Part shown: positions 7,102-14,318 of the stretch, in pieces
Numbering within the stretch: position 1 is the stretch's first letter
Layout: every line of letters begins with the position of its first letter
Source of the DNA: CAYZPE01 sp964626625
GTDB taxonomy: Bacteria; Patescibacteriota; Minisyncoccia; Phycocordibacterales; CAYZPE01
DNA length: 28,029 bases
Direction of reading: 5' to 3'
Assembly: GCA_964626625.1 (NCBI GenBank)
Contig: CAZVFV010000007.1
Location: forward strand, 1-28,029
Program-made: the position numbers and the translations under genes
The notes under the pieces: model-generated
The model's input: only the letters and a program-made list of their open reading frames with translations
Told to the model about the DNA's origin: nothing
Database searches by the model: none

Positions 7102-7800
7102 CTAATTATTCAATGGTAAATCTATAAAGAAAGTAGTTCCACCAGTCTCATTTTTCTCAAAATGAATCTTACCGTTATGTTTTTCAATAATAGCTTTTAC
7201 AATATACAAACCTAAGCCCGAACCTTGAATATGAGCTTCTTTTGCATTACGTGCTCTAAAAAACTTACTGAAAATCTTCAGAGCATCCTCATCTGGAATA
7301 CCTATACCAGTATCCTTAATAATAATTTCAACAACGCCACCTTTTTGGAGAGCAGAAACATGAACACTTCCATTCGGCAAACTATAATTAATCGCATTCT
7401 CAACGACATTTAAAAGAGCTTCTTTGATATGGTCGGCATCAATAGAGATGGGTGGAATATTTTTGTGACTTCCATCAAAAGATAGGTCAATTTTTTTGTC
7501 CTCAGCTCGAGGTTTCAATTCAGAAACAATACCTTGAAGAATTTCAACGATATCAGCTTCAACAAAAAATAAATCTGTTATACCTGACTCAATCTTATCT
7601 GCCTTAAGCATGTCATCAATAAGAGACAAGGCATGTTCACCACTCTTCAGGGCTTTATCTAAAAAATCTTTTTGTTCGGGATTTAATTCTCCCGCTTCAC
7701 CATTTACAAGTAAAGAAATAGCCCATTTAATTTGAGTTAAAGGCTCACGTAACTGATGTGTAATCAGTGAAGTAAATTCTGCGTGGTTATGAGAATCCAT
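7102..7800 (-). CDS. Soluble histidine kinase
   Basis: A minimal cytoplasmic sensor kinase of 232 residues: it has a dimerisation/phospho-acceptor helix and a GHKL ATPase domain but no sensor or membrane domain. The H-box is LITHQLREPLTQIKW with His15; the N-box is NVVENAINYS, followed by DTGIGIP, FSKFFRA and GSGLGLYIVK. A sensory partner must be separate, or the short N-terminus (MDSHNHAEFTS) is all there is. The gene starts 12 bases after the uvrB stop codon, a spacing typical of an operon, and precedes the single-domain response regulator. A TAGTAT sequence six bases before the ATG could provide its own leaderless start. Confidence 0.93.
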   Translation of the reverse strand: MDSHNHAEFTSLITHQLREPLTQIKWAISLLVNGEAGELNPEQKDFLDKALKSGEHALSLIDDMLKADKIESGITDLFFVEADIVEILQGIVSELKPRAEDKKIDLSFDGSHKNIPPISIDADHIKEALLNVVENAINYSLPNGSVHVSALQKGGVVEIIIKDTGIGIPDEDALKIFSKFFRARNAKEAHIQGSGLGLYIVKAIIEKHNGKIHFEKNETGGTTFFIDLPLNN

Positions 7801-7812
7801 AGAAATATACTA

Positions 7813-9852
7813 TCACTTTTTTGAAGTTCTATCTTTTTCTATACGCTCTTGTATTAGACGAATTTCATCACGCAAGATTGCTGCAGTTTCAAAATCAAGA
7901 ATCTTAACCGCCCCGTTCATTTGACGTTCTTTTTGTTTAATAATTTTTTCAGGATTATTTTTCAACAATTCCTCTTCAAGTGCCAACACTGAACGAGCTG
8001 TTTTGTCACGGGTAGCTCGAAGCTCTTCAGTAATATCTTTAATCTTTTTAATAATTGTTTTAGGTGTAATCTTATGTTTTGTATTGTAAGCAACCTGAAG
8101 CTCTCGACGACGATTTGTTTCAGCGATAGCTCGCTCAATTGAACCAGTCATCACATCAGCATAGAGTGTCACTCGTCCACGAACATTTCGAGCTGCTCGA
8201 CCAATAATCTGAATAAGTGAAGTTTCTGATCGCAAAAATCCCTCCCTATCTGCATCTAAAATTCCAATAAATTCAACTTCAGGTAAATCAAGTCCTTCTC
8301 GCAATAAATTAACTCCAACCAAACAATCAAAATCACCTTTTCTAAATTGAGTCAGGATTTCTATTCGATCAATAGTTTTAATGTCACTGTGGAGATATTC
8401 TGCTTTTATGCCTTTGTCTTTCAAGAAAATACTTAAATCTTCTGCCATTTTCTTTGTTAGTGTTGTTGCGATCACTCGTCCACCTTGCTTTACTACCCGC
8501 TGTGTTTCTTCTATAAAATTTTTGATCTGACCTTTATAGACCCCCTTTTCTGTTACGGGCTTAATAGAAATTTCTGGATCAATAAGACCTGTTGGTCGAA
8601 TAACCTGCTCCACAACTTGAGAGCTATTTTCTGCTTCGTAATATGAAGGTGTTGCTGAAGTAAAAATAACCTGACCAACTGATTTTTCAAATTCATTAAA
8701 CTGAAGGGGTCTATTATCCTTTGCTGAAGGCAGTCTAAAACCATGCTCAACAAGAGAATTCTTACGTGACTGATCTCCGGCATACATCGCACCAAGTTGG
8801 GATATAGTCACGTGCGATTCGTCTATCACTGTAAGGAAATCAGCTGAACCATCTGGATTGTGAGGAAAATAAGAAAGGAGTGTTTCTGGTGGTTCACCGG
8901 CAATCTTCCCCGCAAAATGTCTTGAGTAGTTTTCTATACCATTACAGTACCCAACTTCTCGAATCAAAGCTAAGTCATATCGTGTTCGACGTTTCAACCT
9001 CTCAGCTTCAAGGTTTTTACCTTGATCAGTAAGTTCCTTCAGACGTATCTCGAGTTCTTTTTCAATATCTTTAATTGCTCGAGCAATTTCAGATTTTGAA
9101 GTAATAAAATGTTTTGCTGGAAACAAAAAGAAAACATCAATCTCTTTTACTAGTGTTCTTGAGATTGGATCAAGCTTAGATATGTTAGAGATTTCATCAT
9201 GATCAATCTCGATTCGATAAATCATTTTTTCATTGACCGGCATAACTTCAACCATATTTCCAAGAGCTCTAAACTGTCCTGGATTTAAGTCAGCTATTGT
9301 TCGTTCAAAATGAATAGTTATAAGTTTACGGATTAAGTCCGCGCGAGAAATAACATCTTTTTTTGAAATTTTGAGATTAACTTTTTCATACTCAACAGGA
9401 CTTCCAAGACCATAAATACAGGAAACTGAAGCGACAATAATTACATCTTTTCTAGTAAGGAGCGCTTGAGTTGAAGCGTGACGTAAACGCTCTATCTCAG
9501 CATTTATCTGAGCTTCTTTTTCTATATACGTATCGCTTGCCGGCATATATGCCTCTGGCTGATAGTAGTCGTAGTATGAAACAAAATAATGCACAGCATT
9601 ATCAGGAAAAAATTCTCTATATTCCAAAGCAAGCTGGGCAGCGAGAGTTTTATTGTGAGCAATAACCAAAGTTGGTTTTTGTATTTTTGAAATAACATTA
9701 GCCACAGTAAATGTTTTACCAGAGCCCGTCACACCCAAAAGCGTCTGTTTTGGCAGACCTTCTTCAATCCCTGAAACAAGCTTTTGTATAGCTTGTGGCT
9801 GATCTCCAGCAGGAGAATACTCACTGTGTAATTTGAATTTATGTATAGACAT
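7813..9852 (-). CDS. uvrB: UvrABC system protein B (excinuclease helicase subunit)
   Basis: DNA-damage verification helicase that receives the lesion from UvrA and recruits UvrC. I set the start at 9852 (MSIHKFKLHSEY), which matches the family N-terminus; an in-frame ATG at 9906 would add 18 residues encoded by the hairpin region. The protein has 679 residues, close to E. coli (673). Visible are Walker A GVTGSGKTFTVANVI, the beta-hairpin YYDYYQPEAYMP, the DESH box, TSATPSYYE, NLLREGLDLPEVEF, and a C-terminal UVR motif (ILDFETAAILRDEIRLIQ) that binds UvrC. No SD is seen; a TAATAT box lies 11 bases before the ATG. A partial copy of its 5' end lies just upstream. Confidence 0.97.
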   Translation of the reverse strand: MSIHKFKLHSEYSPAGDQPQAIQKLVSGIEEGLPKQTLLGVTGSGKTFTVANVISKIQKPTLVIAHNKTLAAQLALEYREFFPDNAVHYFVSYYDYYQPEAYMPASDTYIEKEAQINAEIERLRHASTQALLTRKDVIIVASVSCIYGLGSPVEYEKVNLKISKKDVISRADLIRKLITIHFERTIADLNPGQFRALGNMVEVMPVNEKMIYRIEIDHDEISNISKLDPISRTLVKEIDVFFLFPAKHFITSKSEIARAIKDIEKELEIRLKELTDQGKNLEAERLKRRTRYDLALIREVGYCNGIENYSRHFAGKIAGEPPETLLSYFPHNPDGSADFLTVIDESHVTISQLGAMYAGDQSRKNSLVEHGFRLPSAKDNRPLQFNEFEKSVGQVIFTSATPSYYEAENSSQVVEQVIRPTGLIDPEISIKPVTEKGVYKGQIKNFIEETQRVVKQGGRVIATTLTKKMAEDLSIFLKDKGIKAEYLHSDIKTIDRIEILTQFRKGDFDCLVGVNLLREGLDLPEVEFIGILDADREGFLRSETSLIQIIGRAARNVRGRVTLYADVMTGSIERAIAETNRRRELQVAYNTKHKITPKTIIKKIKDITEELRATRDKTARSVLALEEELLKNNPEKIIKQKERQMNGAVKILDFETAAILRDEIRLIQERIEKDRTSKK

Positions 9853-9881
9853 TAGAATGTTTGATATTACCACTTTTCGCC

Positions 9882-9922
9882 CCGTACAAAACAAGTTGTT
9901 TACCAACTACTGTTTTGTACGG
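9882..9922. repeat. Long hairpin between the two uvrB starts
   Basis: A perfect 12-bp inverted repeat (CCGTACAAAACA at 9882-9893, TGTTTTGTACGG at 9911-9922) encloses a second 5-bp stem (AGTTG/CAACT) with a 2-base bulge. There is no T-run on the minus-strand side, so it is not a standard terminator. Its right half on the minus strand overlaps the -35 region expected for the full-length uvrB. Confidence 0.7.
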
Positions 9923-9971
9923 AGTCGCCAGCAGGCTTGTATTCACTATATAACTTAAACTTATCTGACAT
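9900..9971 (-). pseudogene. Partial second copy of the uvrB 5' end (or 23-codon leader ORF)
   Basis: From the ATG at 9971 the minus strand encodes MSDKFKLYSEYKPAGD, then SVQNSSW and a TAA stop. The first 16 residues closely match the N-terminus of the intact UvrB (MSIHKFKLHSEYSPAGD); after the conserved PAGD motif the homology stops abruptly where the hairpin begins. The nucleotide sequences of the two copies differ at many third positions, so this is not a recent duplication. It may be the stub of an older uvrB allele replaced by an incoming copy, or a translated leader. A TATAAA-like box sits a few bases before its ATG. Confidence 0.75.
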
Positions 9972-10002
9972 ATTTTATATTGAAACAATACTTTGAAATA
10001 CA

Positions 10003-10036
10003 TAAAAAGAAAAGAACCTGTCATGTGACAGGTTCT
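10003..10036 (-). terminator. Terminator after the sigma factor gene
   Basis: An 11-bp perfect stem on the minus strand (arms 10013-10023 and 10026-10036, AGAACCTGTCA and its complement) is followed by TTTTCTTTTT. Confidence 0.88.
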
Positions 10037-10044
10037 GAGAGAAA

Positions 10045-10803
10045 TCAACTACCTGTTCGAGCTTTATTGAGCTCAAACCTAACTCTCGCATAACTTGAAA
10101 GCAGTCTAGACTTCAAACTTGTTGGTTTAATGCCCAGCTTTTTCGCCGCCTCTTCAGGCGAAAGCTTATCAAATCGAACAAGACTTACTGCTGCCTTATT
10201 TTTTTGTGATAGTTTACTGAAACATTTTATTAAATCATGGTCAGCAACCCTATACACACAAGTAGGGTTCTCAATAATCCTACTCAGGATTTTTTTTATA
10301 TCATGAATAGCACCGGAAACGCCACCCCTAGTAAGTCCGTAGTCTTCAGCTATTTCTGCATACGTTCTATCCTGAAAGACAGATACAGAAAAGATTTCCA
10401 AGGACCGAGGTTCTAGACGTGCAAGTGCAAAACGAAGTCTTCGAATCAATTCTGGGCACCTTTTGGAGAAAACATCTTGATCATCTACAGAAAATTCAAT
10501 GGAGGAAAGAGGTAATCTCTTTCCTCCATGTTTCTTCCCAAATAAGTGTTTAGCCCTGTTGTCAAGAATCGAGAAAAACCAAGAGACAAAACCCGCACCA
10601 CTAAACACATCTTTGTGGGTAGTTACAGCAATAAAAGTATTCTGAAACACCTCTTCAGCATCTTGAAAAAATAGTCCGTATTTTTTCATCACAAAGCTAA
10701 TGCTAGGACTATACAATTCACTGAAGAGTTTGTCACCTGCTTCTTTTTCACCTTTTGCAAATTTCGTAAACAACAAATCCTGAATTGGTGTTACTTGAGG
10801 CAT
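10045..10803 (-). CDS. ECF-like RNA polymerase sigma factor with two HTH segments
   Basis: 252 residues. Residues about 15-90 resemble sigma region 2 (DAEEVFQNTFIAV, then FVSWFFSILDNRAK), which melts and reads the -10 box. Residues about 125-175 resemble region 4, a helix-turn-helix for the -35 box (LEPRSLEIFSVSVFQDRTYAEIAEDYGLTRGGVSG). A further segment at about 195-245 has the same layout (KLSQKNKAAVSLVRFDKLSPEEAAKKLGIKPTSLKSRL), so region 4 appears duplicated; typical ECF factors have about 170-200 residues and one copy. The start has a strong SD (GGAGGG, 10808-10813). It has its own near-consensus promoter and structured leader. No anti-sigma gene is adjacent. Both its targets and its signal are unknown. 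Confidence 0.85.
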   Translation of the reverse strand: MPQVTPIQDLLFTKFAKGEKEAGDKLFSELYSPSISFVMKKYGLFFQDAEEVFQNTFIAVTTHKDVFSGAGFVSWFFSILDNRAKHLFGKKHGGKRLPLSSIEFSVDDQDVFSKRCPELIRRLRFALARLEPRSLEIFSVSVFQDRTYAEIAEDYGLTRGGVSGAIHDIKKILSRIIENPTCVYRVADHDLIKCFSKLSQKNKAAVSLVRFDKLSPEEAAKKLGIKPTSLKSRLLSSYARVRFELNKARTGS

Positions 10804-10909
10804 AAAACCCTCCTTTTATTGTGTGAGCTGAGCTCACGGTTTTAAACAAGAGAGCCTTCCCCGGCTCCGAGACCTTCTCAGGGCTCGGAGAAAACTTTCA
10901 ATGTACACT
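10804..10909 (-). promoter_or_regulatory. Structured 5' leader of the sigma factor gene
   Basis: About 105 bases between the promoter and the ATG. Stem A pairs 10884-10890 with 10865-10871 (CTCCGAG/CTCGGAG). Stem B pairs 10863-10867 with 10852-10856 (GAGCC/GGCTC). The two share bases 10865-10867 and cannot form together. A third hairpin, GTGAGC-TCA-GCTCAC (10823-10837), ends ten bases upstream of the SD. The alternative pairing is compatible with a translational switch; this is inference. Confidence 0.45.
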
Positions 10910-10915
10910 AGGTTA

Positions 10916-10944
10916 ATATTATCATATAAAAACACTTTTGTCAA
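10916..10944 (-). promoter_or_regulatory. Near-consensus promoter of the sigma factor gene
   Basis: On the minus strand TTGACA (10939-10944), 17 bases, TAATAT (10916-10921), with TG one base upstream of the -10 box (extended -10). It is one of the best promoters in the window. Confidence 0.85.
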
Positions 10945-10979
10945 AAAATATGTACGAAAAATATTGTGTGGCAGACTAC

Positions 10980-11023
10980 GCATAAAACTCATCTTGTCCT
11001 ATAGGACAAGATGAGTTTTATGC
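10980..11023 (-). terminator. Terminator of tgt: perfect 44-base palindrome
   Basis: A 44-base perfect palindrome centred between 11001 and 11002: 20-base arms (GCATAAAACTCATCTTGTCC and complement) around TATA. It includes the tgt stop codon. The T-run lies inside the 3' arm (GAGTTTTATGC), so pairing of A-T ends and termination may compete. Confidence 0.75.
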
Positions 11024-12232
11024 TTCTGTATAGTATTTCTTAAGAAAGTCTTTTTTATAAGCCTCAAAATCCCCTTCCAAAATTTCCTTTCTCATATTTG
11101 AAACTAAGTTTGTTACAAAATATAAATTATGAATAGAAGCAAGTGTTCCTGCAAACATTTCTTTTGCTCTAAATAAATGTGCTAAGTATGCTTTTGTGTA
11201 ATTTTTACAGGTATAACAAGTACACTCTTTTTCAATTGGAGAAAAATCTTTTCTATATGATGCATTTAAAATATTCTTTCTTCCTTCATTTGTATAGACC
11301 GAGGCATTTCTTCCCATACGTGTCGGAGCAACACAATCAAATGTATCGCATCCATTCTCTACCCCTAAAAATAAATCTCGTGGTTCACCAATGCCGAGTA
11401 GGTGTCGAGGTTTATCTTCTGGCAAAATTTCATTCACCCACTGCACGGCTGTGCCAATATCATCTTTGGTAAAAGAACCACCTATACCAAAACCATCAAA
11501 GTCCATCGAACCGATTTTCTCTGCACTTTCTTTTCGTAAATCTTCATATTTTCCACCCTGCACAATTCCAAAAAGAGCTTGATCTCGAGTAAGTTTTTTG
11601 TGTTCATCCAAACTTCTTTGTGCCCAGCGATGGGTTCGGTCCAACGCTTCTTTTTGATATTTATAATCTGCTTGAGGTGAAGTACATTCATCAAAAGCAA
11701 AAATAATATCAGCACCAATATTATGTTGAATTTGAATTGATCGCTCTGGAGAGAGTCTGTGTTCACTTCCATCTATGTGACTACGAAATGTAACTCCGTC
11801 TTCATCAATTTTTGCCAAAGGTAAAATAGATTTTGTAGCAATATCTTCATCTTCTTTTTCAACGGTTTCACCGTCGGAATTATTTGTTGAAGCAAATTTT
11901 GTTACTCCTTTGCCATACGCTGCGCCCAGCGAAAAAACTTGAAATCCACCCGAATCTGTCATTGTTGGACCCTGCCAATTCATAAATGAATGAAGCCCTC
12001 CAGCTTGCTTAACTAATTCGTCTCCTGGCTCGAGATAGAGATGATATGTGTTTGCAAGAACCACTTGTGATCCGAGATCTTTTACCTGTTCTGGAGAAAG
12101 AGCTTTTACAGTAGCCTTTGTTCCTACTGTCACAAAAGCCGGTGTTTGTATATCACCGTGTGGGGTATGAATTATTCCCGCCCGCATTAAACCCTTTCCT
12201 TTCTTTTGTATTTTAAAATTAAATTTCGACAT
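11018..12232 (-). CDS. tgt: tRNA-guanine transglycosylase
   Basis: Exchanges guanine-34 in the anticodon of Asp, Asn, His and Tyr tRNAs for a queuosine precursor. It has 404 residues. Family signatures: TDSGGFQVFSL with catalytic Asp93, HRLSPERSIQIQHNIGADI, FGIVQGGKYEDLR, GFGIGGS, DCVAPTRMGRN with the nucleophile Asp, and the zinc site CTCYTC with a downstream His. About 38 extra residues (about 104-142, acidic, containing NNSDGETVEKEDED) are inserted between FSL and DGVTFRSHIDGS, where most bacterial enzymes have about ten. The ATG has no SD. A TAGTAA box lies just upstream, so the mRNA is probably leaderless. I see no other queuosine gene in the window. Confidence 0.96.
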   Translation of the reverse strand: MSKFNFKIQKKGKGLMRAGIIHTPHGDIQTPAFVTVGTKATVKALSPEQVKDLGSQVVLANTYHLYLEPGDELVKQAGGLHSFMNWQGPTMTDSGGFQVFSLGAAYGKGVTKFASTNNSDGETVEKEDEDIATKSILPLAKIDEDGVTFRSHIDGSEHRLSPERSIQIQHNIGADIIFAFDECTSPQADYKYQKEALDRTHRWAQRSLDEHKKLTRDQALFGIVQGGKYEDLRKESAEKIGSMDFDGFGIGGSFTKDDIGTAVQWVNEILPEDKPRHLLGIGEPRDLFLGVENGCDTFDCVAPTRMGRNASVYTNEGRKNILNASYRKDFSPIEKECTCYTCKNYTKAYLAHLFRAKEMFAGTLASIHNLYFVTNLVSNMRKEILEGDFEAYKKDFLKKYYTEA

Positions 12233-12269
12233 GTATTACTAGCAGATTAACTTTGTTTTACTTAAAAAG

Positions 12270-12307
12270 CAAAACCACCGGCGCGCTTGCGCGCAGGTGG
12301 TTTTTTC
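12270..12307 (-). terminator. Terminator after the FKBP gene (bidirectional)
   Basis: Stem ACCACC-GCGCGC/GCGCGC-GGTGGT with one unpaired base per side (12274-12301), T-rich on both sides. It ends the isomerase transcript on the minus strand. Confidence 0.88.
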
Positions 12308-12370
12308 TTTATTCTCCTAATTTTTTGTATCCTCAAAAATTTTTGCGGGCTAACTCTAACTTCTAAATCC

Positions 12371-12868
12371 TTAATTCTGGACCGCAGGAGCCTCTTCAAC
12401 GCCCATAAGTTCAACATCAAATAAAAGTGTTGAATTTGGTGGAATCGGTCCACGAGCCTCTGAACCATAAGCAAGCTCTGGTGGAATTATAAGCTTTCGC
12501 TTTCCACCAACCTTCATACCTAAGATTCCTTTTTCCCAACCAGGAATCACATAACCAGCACCTAGTACAAACTGAATTGGCTCTCCTCTATCGTATGAGC
12601 TATCAAACTTAACACCGTTAGTAAATGTACCAAGGTAATTTACTGAAACACGAGATCCTTCTAATGCCTCTACACCTGTCCCTACTACAACATCTTCTAT
12701 TTTTAAATTTTCTAAGTTCATATTTTTTTGATCCACGCCCTCAGTCAATGAAGAATCTTGTGTGGTATCGTTCCAAATAAGCGAACTAAAAATACTATCA
12801 AAGCCAAAAAACACAAAGATGACAATGACTGCAATTACAACACCTATCCATTGATATTTTGTAAGCAT
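12371..12868 (-). CDS. Membrane-anchored FKBP-type peptidyl-prolyl isomerase
   Basis: 165 residues. Residues about 7-25 form one hydrophobic membrane segment (WIGVVIAVIVIFVFFGF) without a cleavage site, then a polar linker, then an FKBP domain from about 55. Domain signatures are VVVGTGVEALEGSRVSVNYLG, FDSSYDRGEPIQFVLG, VIPGWEKGILGMKVGGKRKLIIPPELAYG and PPNSTLLFDVELM. The isomerase would face the outside of the cell and help fold exported proteins. It has no SD. A good promoter at 12898-12926 gives a leader of about 20 bases. It diverges from the LOG-family gene, and both promoters use the same TTGCAA hexamer. Confidence 0.94.
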   Translation of the reverse strand: MLTKYQWIGVVIAVIVIFVFFGFDSIFSSLIWNDTTQDSSLTEGVDQKNMNLENLKIEDVVVGTGVEALEGSRVSVNYLGTFTNGVKFDSSYDRGEPIQFVLGAGYVIPGWEKGILGMKVGGKRKLIIPPELAYGSEARGPIPPNSTLLFDVELMGVEEAPAVQN

Positions 12869-12897
12869 GGGAATATATCTACGTGAATAATATAACT

Positions 12898-12926
12898 AGT
12901 ATAGTTTCTTTTTATTCACATTGCAA
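12898..12926 (-). promoter_or_regulatory. Promoter of the FKBP gene
   Basis: On the minus strand TTGCAA (12921-12926), 17 bases, TATACT (12898-12903). The -35 box is self-complementary and is also placed as the -35 of the divergent gene. Confidence 0.6.
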
Positions 12927-12948
12927 AAGAAACGAGAGTCTATACAAT
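12921..12948 (+). promoter_or_regulatory. Promoter of the LOG-family gene (leaderless type)
   Basis: TTGCAA (12921-12926), 16 bases, TACAAT (12943-12948), then six bases and the ATG at 12955. Confidence 0.6.
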
Positions 12949-12954
12949 TACTAT

Positions 12955-13650
12955 ATGGATAAAGAAGAAACATTAAAACATAATGAGAAGCATTTACATA
13001 TACCAACCTTAACTCTTGAAAAAGTACACGAAGCGATGCATAAACGCATCGAACTTATTCAAAAAGAATTTACTGAAGGTTTTAAATTTCTCGTAAATCA
13101 CCCAAAATCAGTTACTTTTTTTGGATCAGCACGATTACCCGATACAGACGTGCACTATGAAAAAGCTCGCTCTATAGGAGCCAAGATCGTTCACGCTCTT
13201 GGATATTCTGTTGTAACAGGAGGTGGGCCAGGAATAATGGAAGCGGCCAATAAAGGAGCTTTTGAGGCAAAGGGGAAATCTCTTGGTCTCACTATCAAAC
13301 TTCCACAGGAACAAACTACGAATCCTTACATAACAAACGAAGTAAGTTTTAATTATTTCTTTATTAGAAAGGTCTGTCTTTCTTTTTCAGCTGAAGCTTA
13401 TCTGTTTTTTCCTGGAGGATTTGGAACACTAGATGAACTTTTTGAGATTCTTACCCTTGTTCAGACACGCAAAATTGAAAAAGTTCCAATTATTCTAGTT
13501 GGCAATGATTACTGGACAGCGCTTGATGCGTTCATAAAAGAGCATTTGCTTTCAAAAGAAATGATAGATAGTGAAGATATTACTCTCTATAGTATTTCAG
13601 AAAATGAAGATGAAATAATAGAAATTATTCGAAATGCGCCAGTAAGATAG
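12955..13650 (+). CDS. LOG-family protein (TIGR00730-type; putative nucleotide phosphoribohydrolase)
   Basis: 231 residues with a Rossmann-like fold. It carries the family signatures VTGGGPGIMEAANKGA (about residues 82-97) and PGGFGTLDE (about 150), which form the nucleotide-binding and catalytic site of LOG (cytokinin-riboside monophosphate phosphoribohydrolase) relatives. In bacteria these act as purine/pyrimidine nucleotide 5'-monophosphate nucleosidases or are uncharacterised, so the substrate is not certain. I start at 12955 (MDKEETLKHN) because a TACAAT box ends six bases before this ATG; an upstream ATG at 12883 would lie in the promoter of the divergent gene. A terminator follows at 13701-13737. 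Confidence 0.92.
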   Translation: MDKEETLKHNEKHLHIPTLTLEKVHEAMHKRIELIQKEFTEGFKFLVNHPKSVTFFGSARLPDTDVHYEKARSIGAKIVHALGYSVVTGGGPGIMEAANKGAFEAKGKSLGLTIKLPQEQTTNPYITNEVSFNYFFIRKVCLSFSAEAYLFFPGGFGTLDELFEILTLVQTRKIEKVPIILVGNDYWTALDAFIKEHLLSKEMIDSEDITLYSISENEDEIIEIIRNAPVR

Positions 13651-13700
13651 AGGGAGTATCTTTGAGAGATTAAGTCTAATTATCTTCCCTCTTAGACAAA

Positions 13701-13737
13701 AAATAATCGCACAGCCGTCCAGGCTGTGCGATTTTTA
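13701..13737. terminator. Bidirectional terminator between convergent genes
   Basis: A perfect 12-bp stem (arms 13705-13716 and 13722-13733) with loop GTCCA, T-run on both sides. It serves the LOG gene (plus) and the 13785-14090 gene (minus). Confidence 0.9.
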
Positions 13738-13784
13738 AAATTGCGATGAAATTGAACGCCCCAAGAGACTCAGGCCGCAACACC

Positions 13785-14090
13785 TCAAACTTCGATGAAT
13801 TCTGCCAACAAGGTACCGTCCGGCAACAAGTCCAGCACCTTGAAAGTTTTCTTCGGCTTCGCAGGCATTCCAACAAGACTGAAGTTACTCAAATCCCTCA
13901 CAAGAACTGGAAAGGGATGGTCTTTATGAATGAAGGTAGCTGAGGCCTTGCCGTTACCGGCTGATTGAAAGATAGCCTCTCCACCATCCGGAGGTTCTGG
14001 AGGTTTTGAAACATCTGCTTTCTCCTTTCCTCGTCCCTTTTTTCTTGAACCCTGTGAACCCTGAGAAATGTTCGCTGTCATGCTATTCAT
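13785..14090 (-). CDS. Hypothetical protein, 101 aa, basic N-terminus
   Basis: I do not recognise this gene. The first 40 residues are polar and probably disordered (SQGSQGSRKKGRGKEKADVS, then PPEPPDGG). The C-terminal part looks like a compact beta-rich domain (SATFIHKDHPFPVLVRDLSN, then KTFKVLDLLPDGTLLAEFIEV). No Cys, signal peptide or membrane segment is present. The start is supported by AAAGGG five bases upstream. A promoter (14173-14201) and a hairpin-rich leader precede it, and a shared terminator follows. Its GC content (roughly half) is above that of the neighbouring housekeeping genes. It is a single-gene unit in the accessory block. Confidence 0.65.
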   Translation of the reverse strand: MNSMTANISQGSQGSRKKGRGKEKADVSKPPEPPDGGEAIFQSAGNGKASATFIHKDHPFPVLVRDLSNFSLVGMPAKPKKTFKVLDLLPDGTLLAEFIEV

Positions 14091-14166
14091 GACGACCCTT
14101 TCGATAAATGAACCCTGACCGGAAACCGTCCGGTTATACGGTCCTACTTAATCCTTAAGTAGAAAT
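14091..14166 (-). promoter_or_regulatory. Hairpin-rich 5' leader
   Basis: The leader of the 13785-14090 gene contains a perfect 8-bp hairpin (CTACTTAA/TTAAGTAG, 14144-14162). It also has several competing pairings around 14117-14143: CCGG with CCGG, ACCGT with ACGGT, and GACCG with CGGTC. These share bases and exclude each other. Confidence 0.4.
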
Positions 14167-14172
14167 TCCATC

Positions 14173-14201
14173 CATATATAAACTTACACCTTTGAATACA
14201 A
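14173..14201 (-). promoter_or_regulatory. Promoter of the 13785-14090 gene
   Basis: On the minus strand TTGTAT (14196-14201), 17 bases, TATATG (14173-14178). The transcript would begin near 14166. Confidence 0.5.
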
Positions 14202-14225
14202 GATGTAAAGTTACCCTGTGTACAA

Positions 14226-14263
14226 ATAAAACAACAACTATTCAACATCCGATATTGAATAGT
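14226..14263 (-). terminator. Terminator after the 14319-15059 gene
   Basis: On the minus strand a perfect 9-bp stem (ACTATTCAA 14237-14245, TTGAATAGT 14255-14263) is followed by TGTTGTTTTATTT. Confidence 0.7.
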
Positions 14264-14318
14264 ACTTAGGAACCTTGCCTCTAGGTTATCTACTTTTTAA
14301 TTTTTAAAACTTAAACTT

